Origin: JBAUHN01 sp049680295
GTDB lineage: Bacteria > Pseudomonadota > Alphaproteobacteria > Rhodobacterales > Rhodobacteraceae
Assembly: GCA_049680295.1 (NCBI GenBank)
Contig: JBAUHN010000102.1
Coordinates: 1-54,664 of the forward strand
Direction of reading: 5' to 3'
Length of the DNA: 54,664 nucleotides
The translations under genes were made by a program, and so were the position numbers. Positions 42,140 to 50,464 of the stretch are shown piece by piece; position 1 is the first letter of the stretch, and each line of letters starts with the position of its first letter. Under the pieces are notes generated by a model. It searched no databases. It was not told where the DNA came from and was given only the letters and a program-made list of their open reading frames with translations.

Positions 42140-42958
42140 TTATTCTGCTTTCAGCCATTCCGCACGCAACACCATGATCGTGGGCCGCGACGGCAAACGG
42201 TCCAGCGAGATATCAAGCGATGGCCCGATATCCTGCACAATCGCAAATTCGTCGCGCATTCCGGCCAAAAACGTATCAAGCGTCAAATCGCTAAACCAAT
42301 GCATCGGGATCACCACCGAAGACTTGAGACGTTTCAATATGCGCATCATCGTTGGCAGATCAACAGTATAGCCGCCATCAACCGCTGCCATAACCACATC
42401 CAACCGCCCAAGGGCGGCATATTGCGCCGCATCGGGTTCGTGATGCAAATGCCCCAGATGACCGATGCACAGACCGGCCACTTCAAACACGAAAATCGAG
42501 TTGCCCTTGGTCTCGATCCCGGCAAACTGCGACCGAATATCGGTCGACACATTGCGGATCAGAACTTCGCCCAGATCAAGATGATGTTTCACCCCTTCGC
42601 CAAACGGCCCCCAGCCCGGCAACACCCGGACAATTGCCGGGTCAGGTGCGGCTGTCCAATGCGACGTATGTGCGTGGTTCATTGTCACGACATCCGGGAT
42701 CATCGGTGCCGTGCCGATAAATCCGTTAAAATCCGTGACTATGTTCAACCCGCCATGGGTGCGGATCAGGAAACTGGAATGCGCAATATAATGTATGCGG
42801 ACCTGATCGCGCGCCACTGGTGACAGGCTGGCGGGCACAACATATTCCAACCCATGCGTATTTTCCGCCAAAGCGATGCAGTGACTGGGTTGCCGGTCCT
42901 GCGCCCAGGCAGCACCTGAACACAGTATCAAAAGCACCAGGAATTTGATCAGCTTCAT
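42140..42958 (-). CDS. Exported MBL-fold metallo-hydrolase-like protein
   Basis: A 272-aa protein with a signal peptide (cleavage after AWA near 19) and an MBL-like fold (UlaG-like, Lactamase_B_3 group). The canonical zinc motif HxHxDH reads HAHTSH (95-100): His95, His97 and His100 are kept but Asp is replaced by Ser99. A His-rich GHLGHLHH (166-173) and His220 (MHWF) could supply further ligands. An altered or single metal site is likely. Substrate unknown. No partner in the same orientation except the dehydrogenase 134 bp downstream. Confidence 0.75.
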   Translation of the reverse strand: MKLIKFLVLLILCSGAAWAQDRQPSHCIALAENTHGLEYVVPASLSPVARDQVRIHYIAHSSFLIRTHGGLNIVTDFNGFIGTAPMIPDVVTMNHAHTSHWTAAPDPAIVRVLPGWGPFGEGVKHHLDLGEVLIRNVSTDIRSQFAGIETKGNSIFVFEVAGLCIGHLGHLHHEPDAAQYAALGRLDVVMAAVDGGYTVDLPTMMRILKRLKSSVVIPMHWFSDLTLDTFLAGMRDEFAIVQDIGPSLDISLDRLPSRPTIMVLRAEWLKAE

Positions 42959-43328
42959 TTCACCCCCTCCTCGGACTGGCTTTTTGTGACCTTAGCACGG
43001 GTCACGCACCACAAGCGCCAAAACCTATCATGCTACCCAGTTTTGTCTGATCCCGAATTTGTTGAATGACACGGCAGGTTTAGTGGTAAAAGCCCAATAC
43101 CACGCTATAAATTGTTACCAAACTGTCAGCTAAGTTTATCTCAGCAAGATTGCAAAACCAATCCTTTGGTGAGATATCGTCACTTGGATCGGCTCAATAT
43201 TAAAAAGTGCAAGGCCCTTAGTCAGACCTTTATTGTTAACGAGTGACCAGAAATTTATTACAAATCTCTTGGGCCGATCCACGACTGTCCCTTCGCAAAC
43301 GTCGATTGTCGCATTTGCAGACATCTAT

Positions 43329-43346
43329 GTCAGGTTTGCACCTGAC
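43329..43346. promoter_or_regulatory. 18-bp inverted repeat upstream of soxB
   Basis: GTCAGGT and ACCTGAC around a 4-bp spacer (TTGC), a perfect 7-bp inverted repeat, 48 bp before the soxB start. It could be an operator for the GlxA-type regulator encoded at the end of the sox operon or for another protein. Confidence 0.45.
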
Positions 43347-43355
43347 GGAATCAAT

Positions 43356-43369
43356 GTATCGTTAGATAC
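43356..43369. promoter_or_regulatory. Short inverted repeat next to the soxB start
   Basis: GTATC and GATAC around GTTA. Spacing from the first repeat is 9 bp. It lies 24 bp before the ATG, in the leader or promoter. Likely too short to be judged alone. Confidence 0.25.
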
Positions 43370-43393
43370 CTTTTGGCAAAGAAGGATGAACTG

Positions 43394-44644
43394 ATGCGGT
43401 ATTCCGGTTTTCGCGTTATCAAAGAAGCGCTCGGTGGTCACAAAGGCTGGGCACAAGCCTGGCGCGATCCTGAACCGCAATCCCATTACGACATCGTGAT
43501 CATCGGTGGTGGTGGCCACGGATTGGCAACAGCCTATTATCTGGCCAAGGAGTTCCGGCAAAAGAAAATCGCCGTGATCGAAAAAGGCTGGATCGGCGGC
43601 GGCAATGCCGGTCGCAATACAACCATTATCCGTTCAAATTATCTTTTGGACGGAAATGAACCTTTCTACGAATTCTCCCTGAAACTTTGGGAGGGTCTGG
43701 AACAGGATTTTAACTTCAACGCCATGGTTTCGCAGCGCGGGATTTTGAACCTGATCCATTCGGATGCGCAACGCGATGCATTCATCCGGCGCGGCAATGC
43801 CATGATCCTGAACGGCGCCGATGCCGAGATGCTGAGCGTGGAACAGATCAAGGCGCGCTATCCGTTTTTGAACACCCAAGACGCGCGGTTCCCGATCAAA
43901 GGTGGTCTGGCCCAGCATCGCGGCGGCACCGTGCGTCATGATGCGGTTGCATGGGGCTACGCGCGTGGTGCCGACAGCCATGGCGTGGACATTTTGCAAA
44001 ACTGCGAAGTGACCGGTTTCAAAATCGAGAACGGTAAATGTCTTGGGGTAGAAACCTCCAAAGGGTTTATCGGTGCAGGTAAGGTCGGCTGCGCTGTTGC
44101 CGGATCATCGGGCCGGTTGATGGCCAAAGCCGATATGCGCCTGCCGCTTGAAAGCCACGTCTTGCAGGCCTTCGTCTCGGAAGGGCTGAAACCGGTTCTG
44201 CCGGGCGTCATCACCTTTGGCGCCGGGCATTTCTATTGCAGTCAATCCGACAAGGGCGGGCTTGTGTTTGGCGGCGACCTGGATGGCTATAATTCTTATG
44301 CCCAACGCGGCAACCTGCCCGTCGTCGAGGACGTCTGCGAGGGCGGCATGGCGATATTCCCCATGCTTGGCCGCGCGCGGCTTTTGCGCATGTGGGGCGG
44401 GATCATGGACATGTCGATGGACGGCTCGCCGATCATAGATCGCACCCATATAGACGGGCTCTATTTCAACGGCGGCTGGTGTTACGGCGGCTTCAAGGCG
44501 ACGCCTGCCAGCGGGTTTTGCTTTGCCCATTTGCTGGCCAGGGATGCGCCCCATCCGGTGGCCACTGCCTACCGGTTTGACCGCTTTGAGACGGGCCGCA
44601 TGATTGATGAGAAAGGGATGGGCAATCAGCCCAATCTGCACTGA
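43394..44644 (+). CDS. soxB: Sarcosine oxidase beta subunit
   Basis: A 416-aa flavoprotein subunit of the heterotetrameric sarcosine oxidase. It oxidises N-methylglycine to glycine plus formaldehyde, which the alpha subunit can load on tetrahydrofolate. The FAD loop IIGGGGHGLATAYYL (36-50) is at the N-terminus. RHDAVAWGYA holds His182 at the position of the histidine covalently bound to FMN in known SoxB. The C-terminal GGFKATPASG is typical. The ATG at 43394 begins MRYSGFRVIKE, matching known SoxB starts, with AAGGA upstream. First gene of soxB-soxD-soxA-soxG. Confidence 0.95.
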   Translation: MRYSGFRVIKEALGGHKGWAQAWRDPEPQSHYDIVIIGGGGHGLATAYYLAKEFRQKKIAVIEKGWIGGGNAGRNTTIIRSNYLLDGNEPFYEFSLKLWEGLEQDFNFNAMVSQRGILNLIHSDAQRDAFIRRGNAMILNGADAEMLSVEQIKARYPFLNTQDARFPIKGGLAQHRGGTVRHDAVAWGYARGADSHGVDILQNCEVTGFKIENGKCLGVETSKGFIGAGKVGCAVAGSSGRLMAKADMRLPLESHVLQAFVSEGLKPVLPGVITFGAGHFYCSQSDKGGLVFGGDLDGYNSYAQRGNLPVVEDVCEGGMAIFPMLGRARLLRMWGGIMDMSMDGSPIIDRTHIDGLYFNGGWCYGGFKATPASGFCFAHLLARDAPHPVATAYRFDRFETGRMIDEKGMGNQPNLH

Positions 44645-44689
44645 TATGAACCTTCACGACACGCGCGATTTATCGCCAAGGACATTGCC

Positions 44690-44977
44690 ATGATTATCAA
44701 TCACCCGCTGCTTGGGCCCCGCGACGCCAGCGAATTCACCTATCTGGGCGATGCCGCAATGATCGACCGGCCAGATTGGCAATCAGACACGGCAGCTAAA
44801 GAATTCTACGAATACGCCTATTTGCGCGACAACCCGGCAGGCCCGCACCGCGAACTTTGGTTCCATGGCTCCGGTGACAGATCGTGGCTGGTGGTCACAC
44901 GCGATACAACCACCCATGAAATTTCCAAGGTTGAACTGGCGCGCGATGTCGCCCGCAGCCAGGGGCGCAGCAAATGA
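44690..44977 (+). CDS. soxD: Sarcosine oxidase delta subunit lacking the zinc-site cysteines
   Basis: A 95-aa subunit. Position and pattern (GPRDASEF, WFHGSGDRSWLVVTRDT) fit SoxD. In the known enzyme Zn is bound by Cys6, Cys9, His59 and Cys63. Here the aligned residues are His5, Leu8, His59 and Asp63, and the protein contains no cysteine at all. The zinc site is therefore lost or changed. Its stop overlaps the soxA start (ATGA). Still likely a structural subunit. Confidence 0.85.
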   Translation: MIINHPLLGPRDASEFTYLGDAAMIDRPDWQSDTAAKEFYEYAYLRDNPAGPHRELWFHGSGDRSWLVVTRDTTTHEISKVELARDVARSQGRSK

Positions 44978-47919
44978 CCCAAGCAAACCGACTGACCGGC
45001 GGCCAGATAGACACCGGCCAAACACTGGACTTCACCTTTGACGGTCGTGCCTACAAGGGTCACGCAGGCGACACGCTGGCGTCTGCCCTGCTGGCCAATG
45101 GTGTGCGGCTGATGGGCCGGTCGTTCAAATATCACCGCCCGCGGGGGGTGCTGACTGCGGGATCCGAGGAACCCAACGCGCTGGTTGAGTTGCGCAGCGG
45201 CGCACGGCAGGAACCCAACACACGTGCCACCACGACCGAGCTTTTTGACGGATTATCCGCCAAAAGCCAAAACCGCATCGGATCACTGCGATTTGATCTG
45301 ATGGCGATAAATGACCGGTTCTCGAATTTTCTGACTGCCGGGTTCTACTATAAAACCTTCATGTGGCCGGCTGCGTTTTGGGAAAAACTGTATGAACCGA
45401 TCATCCGCCGTGCTGCAGGCTTAGGATCATTGTCCCTGCAAGATGACCCTGACGTCTATGACAAAGGTTTTTTGCATTGTGATCTGCTAATAATCGGCGC
45501 CGGTCCTGCGGGCCTGTCTGCGGCCTTGACTGCCGGACGCGCCGGAAGTTCAGTCATTCTGGCAGACGAAGATTTTCGCATGGGGGGTCGCCTGAACAGT
45601 GATACCTTAACGATCGGGGATCAATCAGGGGCCGATTGGGCCGCCGCCGCCGTCGCGGAACTGGCCAGTTTGCCAAACGTGCGCATGATGCCGCGCACCA
45701 CCGTCATCGGTGCCTTTGATCACGGGATATTTGGCGCGGTCGAGCGTGTCAGCGATCACTTGGCAATACCTGCGCCGGGCAAACCGCGTCAGATATTGTG
45801 GCGCATCTACACGCAGAAATCGCTGCTCTGTGCCGGTGCGACCGAGCGTCCGATTGCGTTTGAAAACAACGACCGGCCCGGCATCATGCTGGCCTCGGCC
45901 ATCCGCACTTATGCCAACCGTTTTGCCGTTGCTGCCGACCGCCGGGTTGCGATCTTTACCAACAACGATGATGGCCACCGCACCGCGGCCGATCTGCACG
46001 CCAAAGGCATAACCGTTTGCGCGGTTGTGGATATCCGCCCCGATGCCCCGCTCAGCCCGGATTTCGAAGTGTTGTCCGGCGCGCAAGTCATCAACTCCAA
46101 AGGGCGTCTTGGCCTGACATTTATCGATGTGAAACTGGCTGATGGATCACCCCGCGTGCTGGAATGCGGCGCTTTGGGCGTGTCGGGGGGATGGAACCCG
46201 AACGTGCATATGACCTGTCACCAACGCGGACGCCCCCAGTGGGATGACACGCTGGCTGCATTTGTGCCTGGTGACGTCCTGCCTGACGGGATGTCTGTCG
46301 CAGGGGCGGCAAACGGTCAAATGTCGACCGCCGCCGCGCTCAAAACCGGGGCGCAGGCTGCGAAATCGGCACTGGACCTGAAAGGCCGTTTGCCAAAGCT
46401 GCCCCAGGCCGAAGATGCGCCCGTCAGCATTACGCCGTTCTGGTATGTTCAGGGCGCTTCCCGCGCCTGGCTCGACCAGCAAAACGATGTGACAGTCAAG
46501 GATGTGAAGCTGAGCCATCAGGAAGGTTACGTTTCGGTAGAACATCTGAAACGCTATACCACCTTGGGCATGGCCACTGATCAGGGTAAGACCTCGAACA
46601 TGGGCGGGCTGGCGATCATGGCCGAACTGGCGGGGAAATCCATTCCGCAAACCGGCACCACCATTTTCCGGCCTCCCTATACACCCACATCCATCGGTGT
46701 TCTGGCAGGCAGGGCGCGCGGTCAGGAATTTCATCCCAAACGCCTGACACCCAGCCACAAATGGGCCACCGAACAAGGCGCCGTCTTTGTCGAGGTTGGC
46801 AATTGGCTGCGCGCCCAATGGTATCCCAAACCCGGCGAAGATCACTGGCGCACCAGCGTTGATCGCGAGGTTCTGGCGACGCGCAAATCGGTCGGCGTCT
46901 GCGATGTTACCACCTTGGGAAAAATCGACGTTCAGGGAACGGATGCCGCACTGTTCCTGAACAAAATCTACTGTAACGGTTTTGCCAAACTCGCCGTTGG
47001 CAAGGTACGGTATGGGCTGATGCTGCGCGAAGACGGCATCGCCATGGACGATGGCACCGCCGCCCGTTTGGCGGAGGACCATTTCGTTGTGACCACCACA
47101 ACGGCAAATGCGCTAACCGTTTACCGTCACATGGAATTTGTGCATCAATGCCTGTTTCCTGACATGGACGTGCAGTTGATCTCGACCACCGAGGCCTGGG
47201 CACAATATGCGGTTGCAGGGCCAAATTCACGCAAGCTGCTGCAAAAGATCGTCGACGCCGACGTGGATCTGTCGAATGACGCGTTCCCCTTTATGGGATG
47301 TGCCAATATCACCATCTGCGGCGGGCTGCGCGCGCGGCTGTTCCGGATCTCGTTCAGTGGCGAATTGGCCTATGAAATCGCCGTGCCAACGGCCTATGGC
47401 GACGCGCTGATCCGGCGGCTTATGGAGGCCGGTGCCGAATTCGACGTCACCCCATATGGCACCGAGGCACTGGGCGTTATGCGAATCGAAAAAGGCCATG
47501 CGACCGGCAATGAATTGAACGGCACAACAACCGCGTTGAACCTTGGAATGGGCCGTATGGTCAGCAAGGCAAAAGACAGCATTGGTTCGATTTTGTCCGA
47601 ACGCGAAGGGTTAAACCAGCCCGACGCGCTGGCACAGGTTGGGATAAAACCGGTCGACCCGGCAAACAATGTTCCCGCCGGTGCACATCTGATGAATGCA
47701 ACCGGGCCTGTCGATGCCGCCCGTGATCAGGGCTATGCGACATCCGCATGTTATTCGCCCAACCTAGGCCATGCCATCGCCCTGGGGTTTTTGAAAAACG
47801 GGGCCGACCGGATCGGCGAGAAAATGCGCCTGGTCAGCCCTTTGACAGGCGTGGAAACCCAGGTCGAGATTGTGAGTTCTCATTTCATCGACCCCGAAGG
47901 GGAGCGTCTTCGTGCATAA
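44974..47919 (+). CDS. soxA: Sarcosine oxidase alpha subunit
   Basis: A 981-aa subunit. An N-terminal ferredoxin-like domain (Fer2_4-type; GHAGDTLASALLANG) is followed by a pyridine-nucleotide binding domain with GAGPAGLSAALTAGRAG (NAD site). The SoxA A3-type segment contains VEHLKRYTTLGMATDQGKTS. A C-terminal GcvT-like domain (about residues 620-980) binds tetrahydrofolate and takes up the methylene group. Together with SoxB this turns sarcosine to glycine and 5,10-methylene-THF with H2O2 as by-product. It overlaps soxD by 4 nt and soxG by 8 nt. Confidence 0.95.
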   Translation: MTQANRLTGGQIDTGQTLDFTFDGRAYKGHAGDTLASALLANGVRLMGRSFKYHRPRGVLTAGSEEPNALVELRSGARQEPNTRATTTELFDGLSAKSQNRIGSLRFDLMAINDRFSNFLTAGFYYKTFMWPAAFWEKLYEPIIRRAAGLGSLSLQDDPDVYDKGFLHCDLLIIGAGPAGLSAALTAGRAGSSVILADEDFRMGGRLNSDTLTIGDQSGADWAAAAVAELASLPNVRMMPRTTVIGAFDHGIFGAVERVSDHLAIPAPGKPRQILWRIYTQKSLLCAGATERPIAFENNDRPGIMLASAIRTYANRFAVAADRRVAIFTNNDDGHRTAADLHAKGITVCAVVDIRPDAPLSPDFEVLSGAQVINSKGRLGLTFIDVKLADGSPRVLECGALGVSGGWNPNVHMTCHQRGRPQWDDTLAAFVPGDVLPDGMSVAGAANGQMSTAAALKTGAQAAKSALDLKGRLPKLPQAEDAPVSITPFWYVQGASRAWLDQQNDVTVKDVKLSHQEGYVSVEHLKRYTTLGMATDQGKTSNMGGLAIMAELAGKSIPQTGTTIFRPPYTPTSIGVLAGRARGQEFHPKRLTPSHKWATEQGAVFVEVGNWLRAQWYPKPGEDHWRTSVDREVLATRKSVGVCDVTTLGKIDVQGTDAALFLNKIYCNGFAKLAVGKVRYGLMLREDGIAMDDGTAARLAEDHFVVTTTTANALTVYRHMEFVHQCLFPDMDVQLISTTEAWAQYAVAGPNSRKLLQKIVDADVDLSNDAFPFMGCANITICGGLRARLFRISFSGELAYEIAVPTAYGDALIRRLMEAGAEFDVTPYGTEALGVMRIEKGHATGNELNGTTTALNLGMGRMVSKAKDSIGSILSEREGLNQPDALAQVGIKPVDPANNVPAGAHLMNATGPVDAARDQGYATSACYSPNLGHAIALGFLKNGADRIGEKMRLVSPLTGVETQVEIVSSHFIDPEGERLRA

Positions 47920-48472
47920 TCTGACAGCCATCACGCCGCTGGGCGGCACAATTGCACAAGAAGACACTATCGGATCCCTGAAGATACGCGAGGTGCCCGG
48001 CGTGGCCTTGGCATCGGTATCGGCACGGATCGGTGGTGAAAAGGCGACAAGTGCAGCCTTGAAAAAACTGACCGGATCGGCCGCCCCAACCCCCGGAAAA
48101 GCAACCCTTTCGGATGCGATCAGCGCCTTTTGGACCGGACCGGATCAGTGGATGCTTATGGCACCTTTGCCGGGGTACGAGATGCTGGCTGAAGCTGCGA
48201 TCGATGCATTCAAAAGCAAGGCCTCGATCACCGAGCAGACCGGCGGGTGGGCGCGCTTTGACGTGGAAGGGCGCGATACCTTTGACCTTTTCGAACGGCT
48301 TTGCGCCCTGCCGGTCCGAAAAATGGCCCCCGGCGATGCGAACCGAACGCGGATTGAGCATTTGGAGTGTTTTGTAATCTGTACCGCGTCCGGCTTCAGC
48401 GTTCTTGGCCCCAGATCATCTGCAAAGTCACTGCATCACGCACTGACAACGGCGGCATCCTCTGTCGCCTGA
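47912..48472 (+). CDS. soxG: Sarcosine oxidase gamma subunit
   Basis: A 186-aa protein with the SoxG pattern: SLKIREVPGVALASVSARIG, FWTGPDQWML, SITEQTGGWARFDVEGRD, FERLCALPV. GcvT-like fold, contacting SoxA and SoxB. It starts 8 nt within soxA (GTG-type start) and is the last structural gene of the operon. The GlxA-type regulator is encoded on the opposite strand 43 bp away. Confidence 0.92.
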   Translation: MHNLTAITPLGGTIAQEDTIGSLKIREVPGVALASVSARIGGEKATSAALKKLTGSAAPTPGKATLSDAISAFWTGPDQWMLMAPLPGYEMLAEAAIDAFKSKASITEQTGGWARFDVEGRDTFDLFERLCALPVRKMAPGDANRTRIEHLECFVICTASGFSVLGPRSSAKSLHHALTTAASSVA

Positions 48473-48515
48473 TCTTATCTGCGCTTGGGCCAAACGCGAC
48501 CAATAACTTTCCGCG

Positions 48516-49526
48516 TTAAACAAAGGGTGCCGGAACGATTGAGTTTTCGCGCACACGAAAGATATTGATCTTTTGGCGGTCTTCTGTCGGATGCAGACCA
48601 AATGCCTCTTCGTAGTTTTGGATCATCGGCGTGGCTGATGTGTACCCAACGGCCAAGGCAATCTGTGTCATCGTATCCTTTGAATAAAGCACCAATTGGC
48701 GCGCGGCGGCCATGCGCATGGCGCGGTAGTAGTGCAGCGGGCTTTTGCCGGTGGTTTTTTTAAACATCCGTTCCATCTGCCTGACCGAAACGCCCAAGGA
48801 TTGCGCCACATCTGCGACGTTAACCGGGTCTTCGATATGATCGGCGAACATACCCACTGCATCCCGCACGATACGCGGCAGCATGTCATTGGTACTGTCC
48901 GCATTCACTGTAGGTTTGCGCTGCGTCACCCCTTGGCCGCGCACCAAGGGGTGTTGGAACCAGCACGCAACCTCGGTCGCGACACCGGACCCAAGAACGT
49001 CCTTGATCATATGAAGCGATAGATCAAAAGCCGCCGCTGACCCCGACGCGGTCATCCGCCGCCGATCAATCGCTATGACATCTTCGGTCGCCGCAAGCGC
49101 GGGAAATTCCGCAGCAAATGCCGCAGCATAACACCAGTGAACAGATGCTACGTGCCCCTCAAGCAGCCCGGCGCGGGCCATCGGAAACACACCGCCGCTG
49201 ACCGCCCCAAGGGTCATGCCATGACGTGCAAATTTGCGCAGTTTACCATTTGAAACAACCGGATGCGCGAAATTCGATGACGGTCCGCTTAACAAAAACA
49301 ACTGATCCAGACCATCCGCCTGATCCAATGAAACATTCGGCTCAAACCAAACTTTTGCACTGGCTTCGACCCGGTCGCCGTTTTCAGATACCAATGTCCA
49401 GGCAAAGGCCTCACGGCCGGCGATTTCGTTTGCAGCGCGCAACGGCTCAATCAACGACGTCAGGCCGGCCATCGGGAAATCGGGGAAAATCAGGAACCCG
49501 ATTTTGATGCTGTCTATCTTGTTCAT
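48516..49526 (-). CDS. GlxA family transcriptional regulator (DJ-1/PfpI plus AraC HTH)
   Basis: A 336-aa regulator. The first ~180 residues form a DJ-1/PfpI-like amidase-like domain (IGFLIFPDFPMAGLTSLIEPLR; LGAVSGGVFPMARAG, without the typical Cys). The C-terminal AraC-type double HTH runs from about 230 to 325 (VADVAQSLGVSVRQMERMFKKTTGKSPLHYYRAMRM). GlxA/GbdR/SouR-like regulators respond to glycine betaine, carnitine or sarcosine-type compounds and usually activate the genes beside them. Convergent with soxG, so it is a good candidate for a sarcosine-responsive activator of soxBDAG. Confidence 0.9.
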   Translation of the reverse strand: MNKIDSIKIGFLIFPDFPMAGLTSLIEPLRAANEIAGREAFAWTLVSENGDRVEASAKVWFEPNVSLDQADGLDQLFLLSGPSSNFAHPVVSNGKLRKFARHGMTLGAVSGGVFPMARAGLLEGHVASVHWCYAAAFAAEFPALAATEDVIAIDRRRMTASGSAAAFDLSLHMIKDVLGSGVATEVACWFQHPLVRGQGVTQRKPTVNADSTNDMLPRIVRDAVGMFADHIEDPVNVADVAQSLGVSVRQMERMFKKTTGKSPLHYYRAMRMAAARQLVLYSKDTMTQIALAVGYTSATPMIQNYEEAFGLHPTEDRQKINIFRVRENSIVPAPFV

Positions 49527-49579
49527 ATGCGCAATTTACCCGCGAAACCACGTGCGTGGCCAGTCAAAAAATTTAGCAT

Positions 49580-50410
49580 TCACGATGGCTGGGTTGCATC
49601 ATGTGTTTGCAGCAAGGCCGCGACTTCATCTCCGGGGGCTGCATTCATGATATCGGAAAAATCCCCGTCATTCAGAATGTGGCGCGCGGCATGGATCAGC
49701 GCGCCTTGGGTAACCCGCGCCAATCCTGACCCAAGCGAAATACGGGCGACGCCAATCTGAGCATATTCAGCCTTGGAGATTTGCGAGAACTGTCCAACGG
49801 CCAGCGCGTTCACCGGTTTGTCCGTCGCCTCGCAAATCCGTTGCAAATCTTGCAGCGTTTTAGGCAATGGCGCATAGAGACAATCAGCCCCCGCCGCGTC
49901 AAAGGCCCGCAACCGGCTCAACGCCTCTTCGATGTCGTAGTTCCTGTTCATCATCCCATCGGCACGCGCGACCAGCACGAAATCATGTCGCAAGGCACGC
50001 GCAGCCGATACCGCGGCCCGAATACGTTCCACCGCGAGGTCAAAATCGTAGTATCCGATGCTGGCCATGTCCGTGTCTTCGATCGAGCACCCCGCCAACC
50101 CGATTTCCGCGGACAACTTGATGGTTTCGGCGACCGTGTCAGGATCATCGCCATACCCGTTTTCAAAATCCCCGGAGACCGGCAAATGGGTCGCGGCCAC
50201 AATGGACTGTGCATGCGCCAGCGCCTCGTCACGGCTGATGGTTCCCATATCAATGCGGCCAAGCGTAAAGGCATGACCACTGGACGTCGTGCCGATGGCC
50301 TGCGCGCCCAGTGCGGTCAAAACTTTGGTGCTGCCCAGATCATAGGCATTGGCCAAAACAAAAGGATTGCCGCGTTGGTGAAGCGCGCGAAACGTCTCGC
50401 CTATTGTCAT
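49580..50410 (-). CDS. Isocitrate lyase/PEP mutase superfamily protein
   Basis: A 276-aa TIM-barrel protein. VSGDFENGYGDDPDTVAETI, GLAGCSIEDTD and LVARADGMM are the ICL/PEPM blocks: Asp in DFENGYG and the SIEDTD acids bind Mg. It lacks the KKCGH motif of isocitrate lyase. The group includes oxaloacetate decarboxylase, methylisocitrate lyase and PEP phosphonomutase, but this short branch is uncharacterised. Start ATG at 50410 with AAGGGG 8 nt upstream. It lies 54 nt after nrdJ on the same strand. Confidence 0.8.
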   Translation of the reverse strand: MTIGETFRALHQRGNPFVLANAYDLGSTKVLTALGAQAIGTTSSGHAFTLGRIDMGTISRDEALAHAQSIVAATHLPVSGDFENGYGDDPDTVAETIKLSAEIGLAGCSIEDTDMASIGYYDFDLAVERIRAAVSAARALRHDFVLVARADGMMNRNYDIEEALSRLRAFDAAGADCLYAPLPKTLQDLQRICEATDKPVNALAVGQFSQISKAEYAQIGVARISLGSGLARVTQGALIHAARHILNDGDFSDIMNAAPGDEVAALLQTHDATQPS

Positions 50411-50464
50411 CGTGCTGCCCCTTCTGGCCAAGAATACCAATTCAGCGCCTGGATGGCGTGCCGC

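Larger units (their letters stand above)
42959..43393. other. Intergenic region upstream of soxB
   Basis: 435 bp, AT-rich compared with flanking genes, between the divergent MBL-fold gene and soxB. I see no gene here; a 62-codon frame on the minus strand (43136-43324) has no family match. The last 65 bp hold two inverted repeats close to soxB. Confidence 0.6.

Noticed and set aside
43136..43324. 62-codon frame on the minus strand upstream of soxB
   Set aside because: No ribosome-binding site or known motif; it lies in an AT-rich promoter region.
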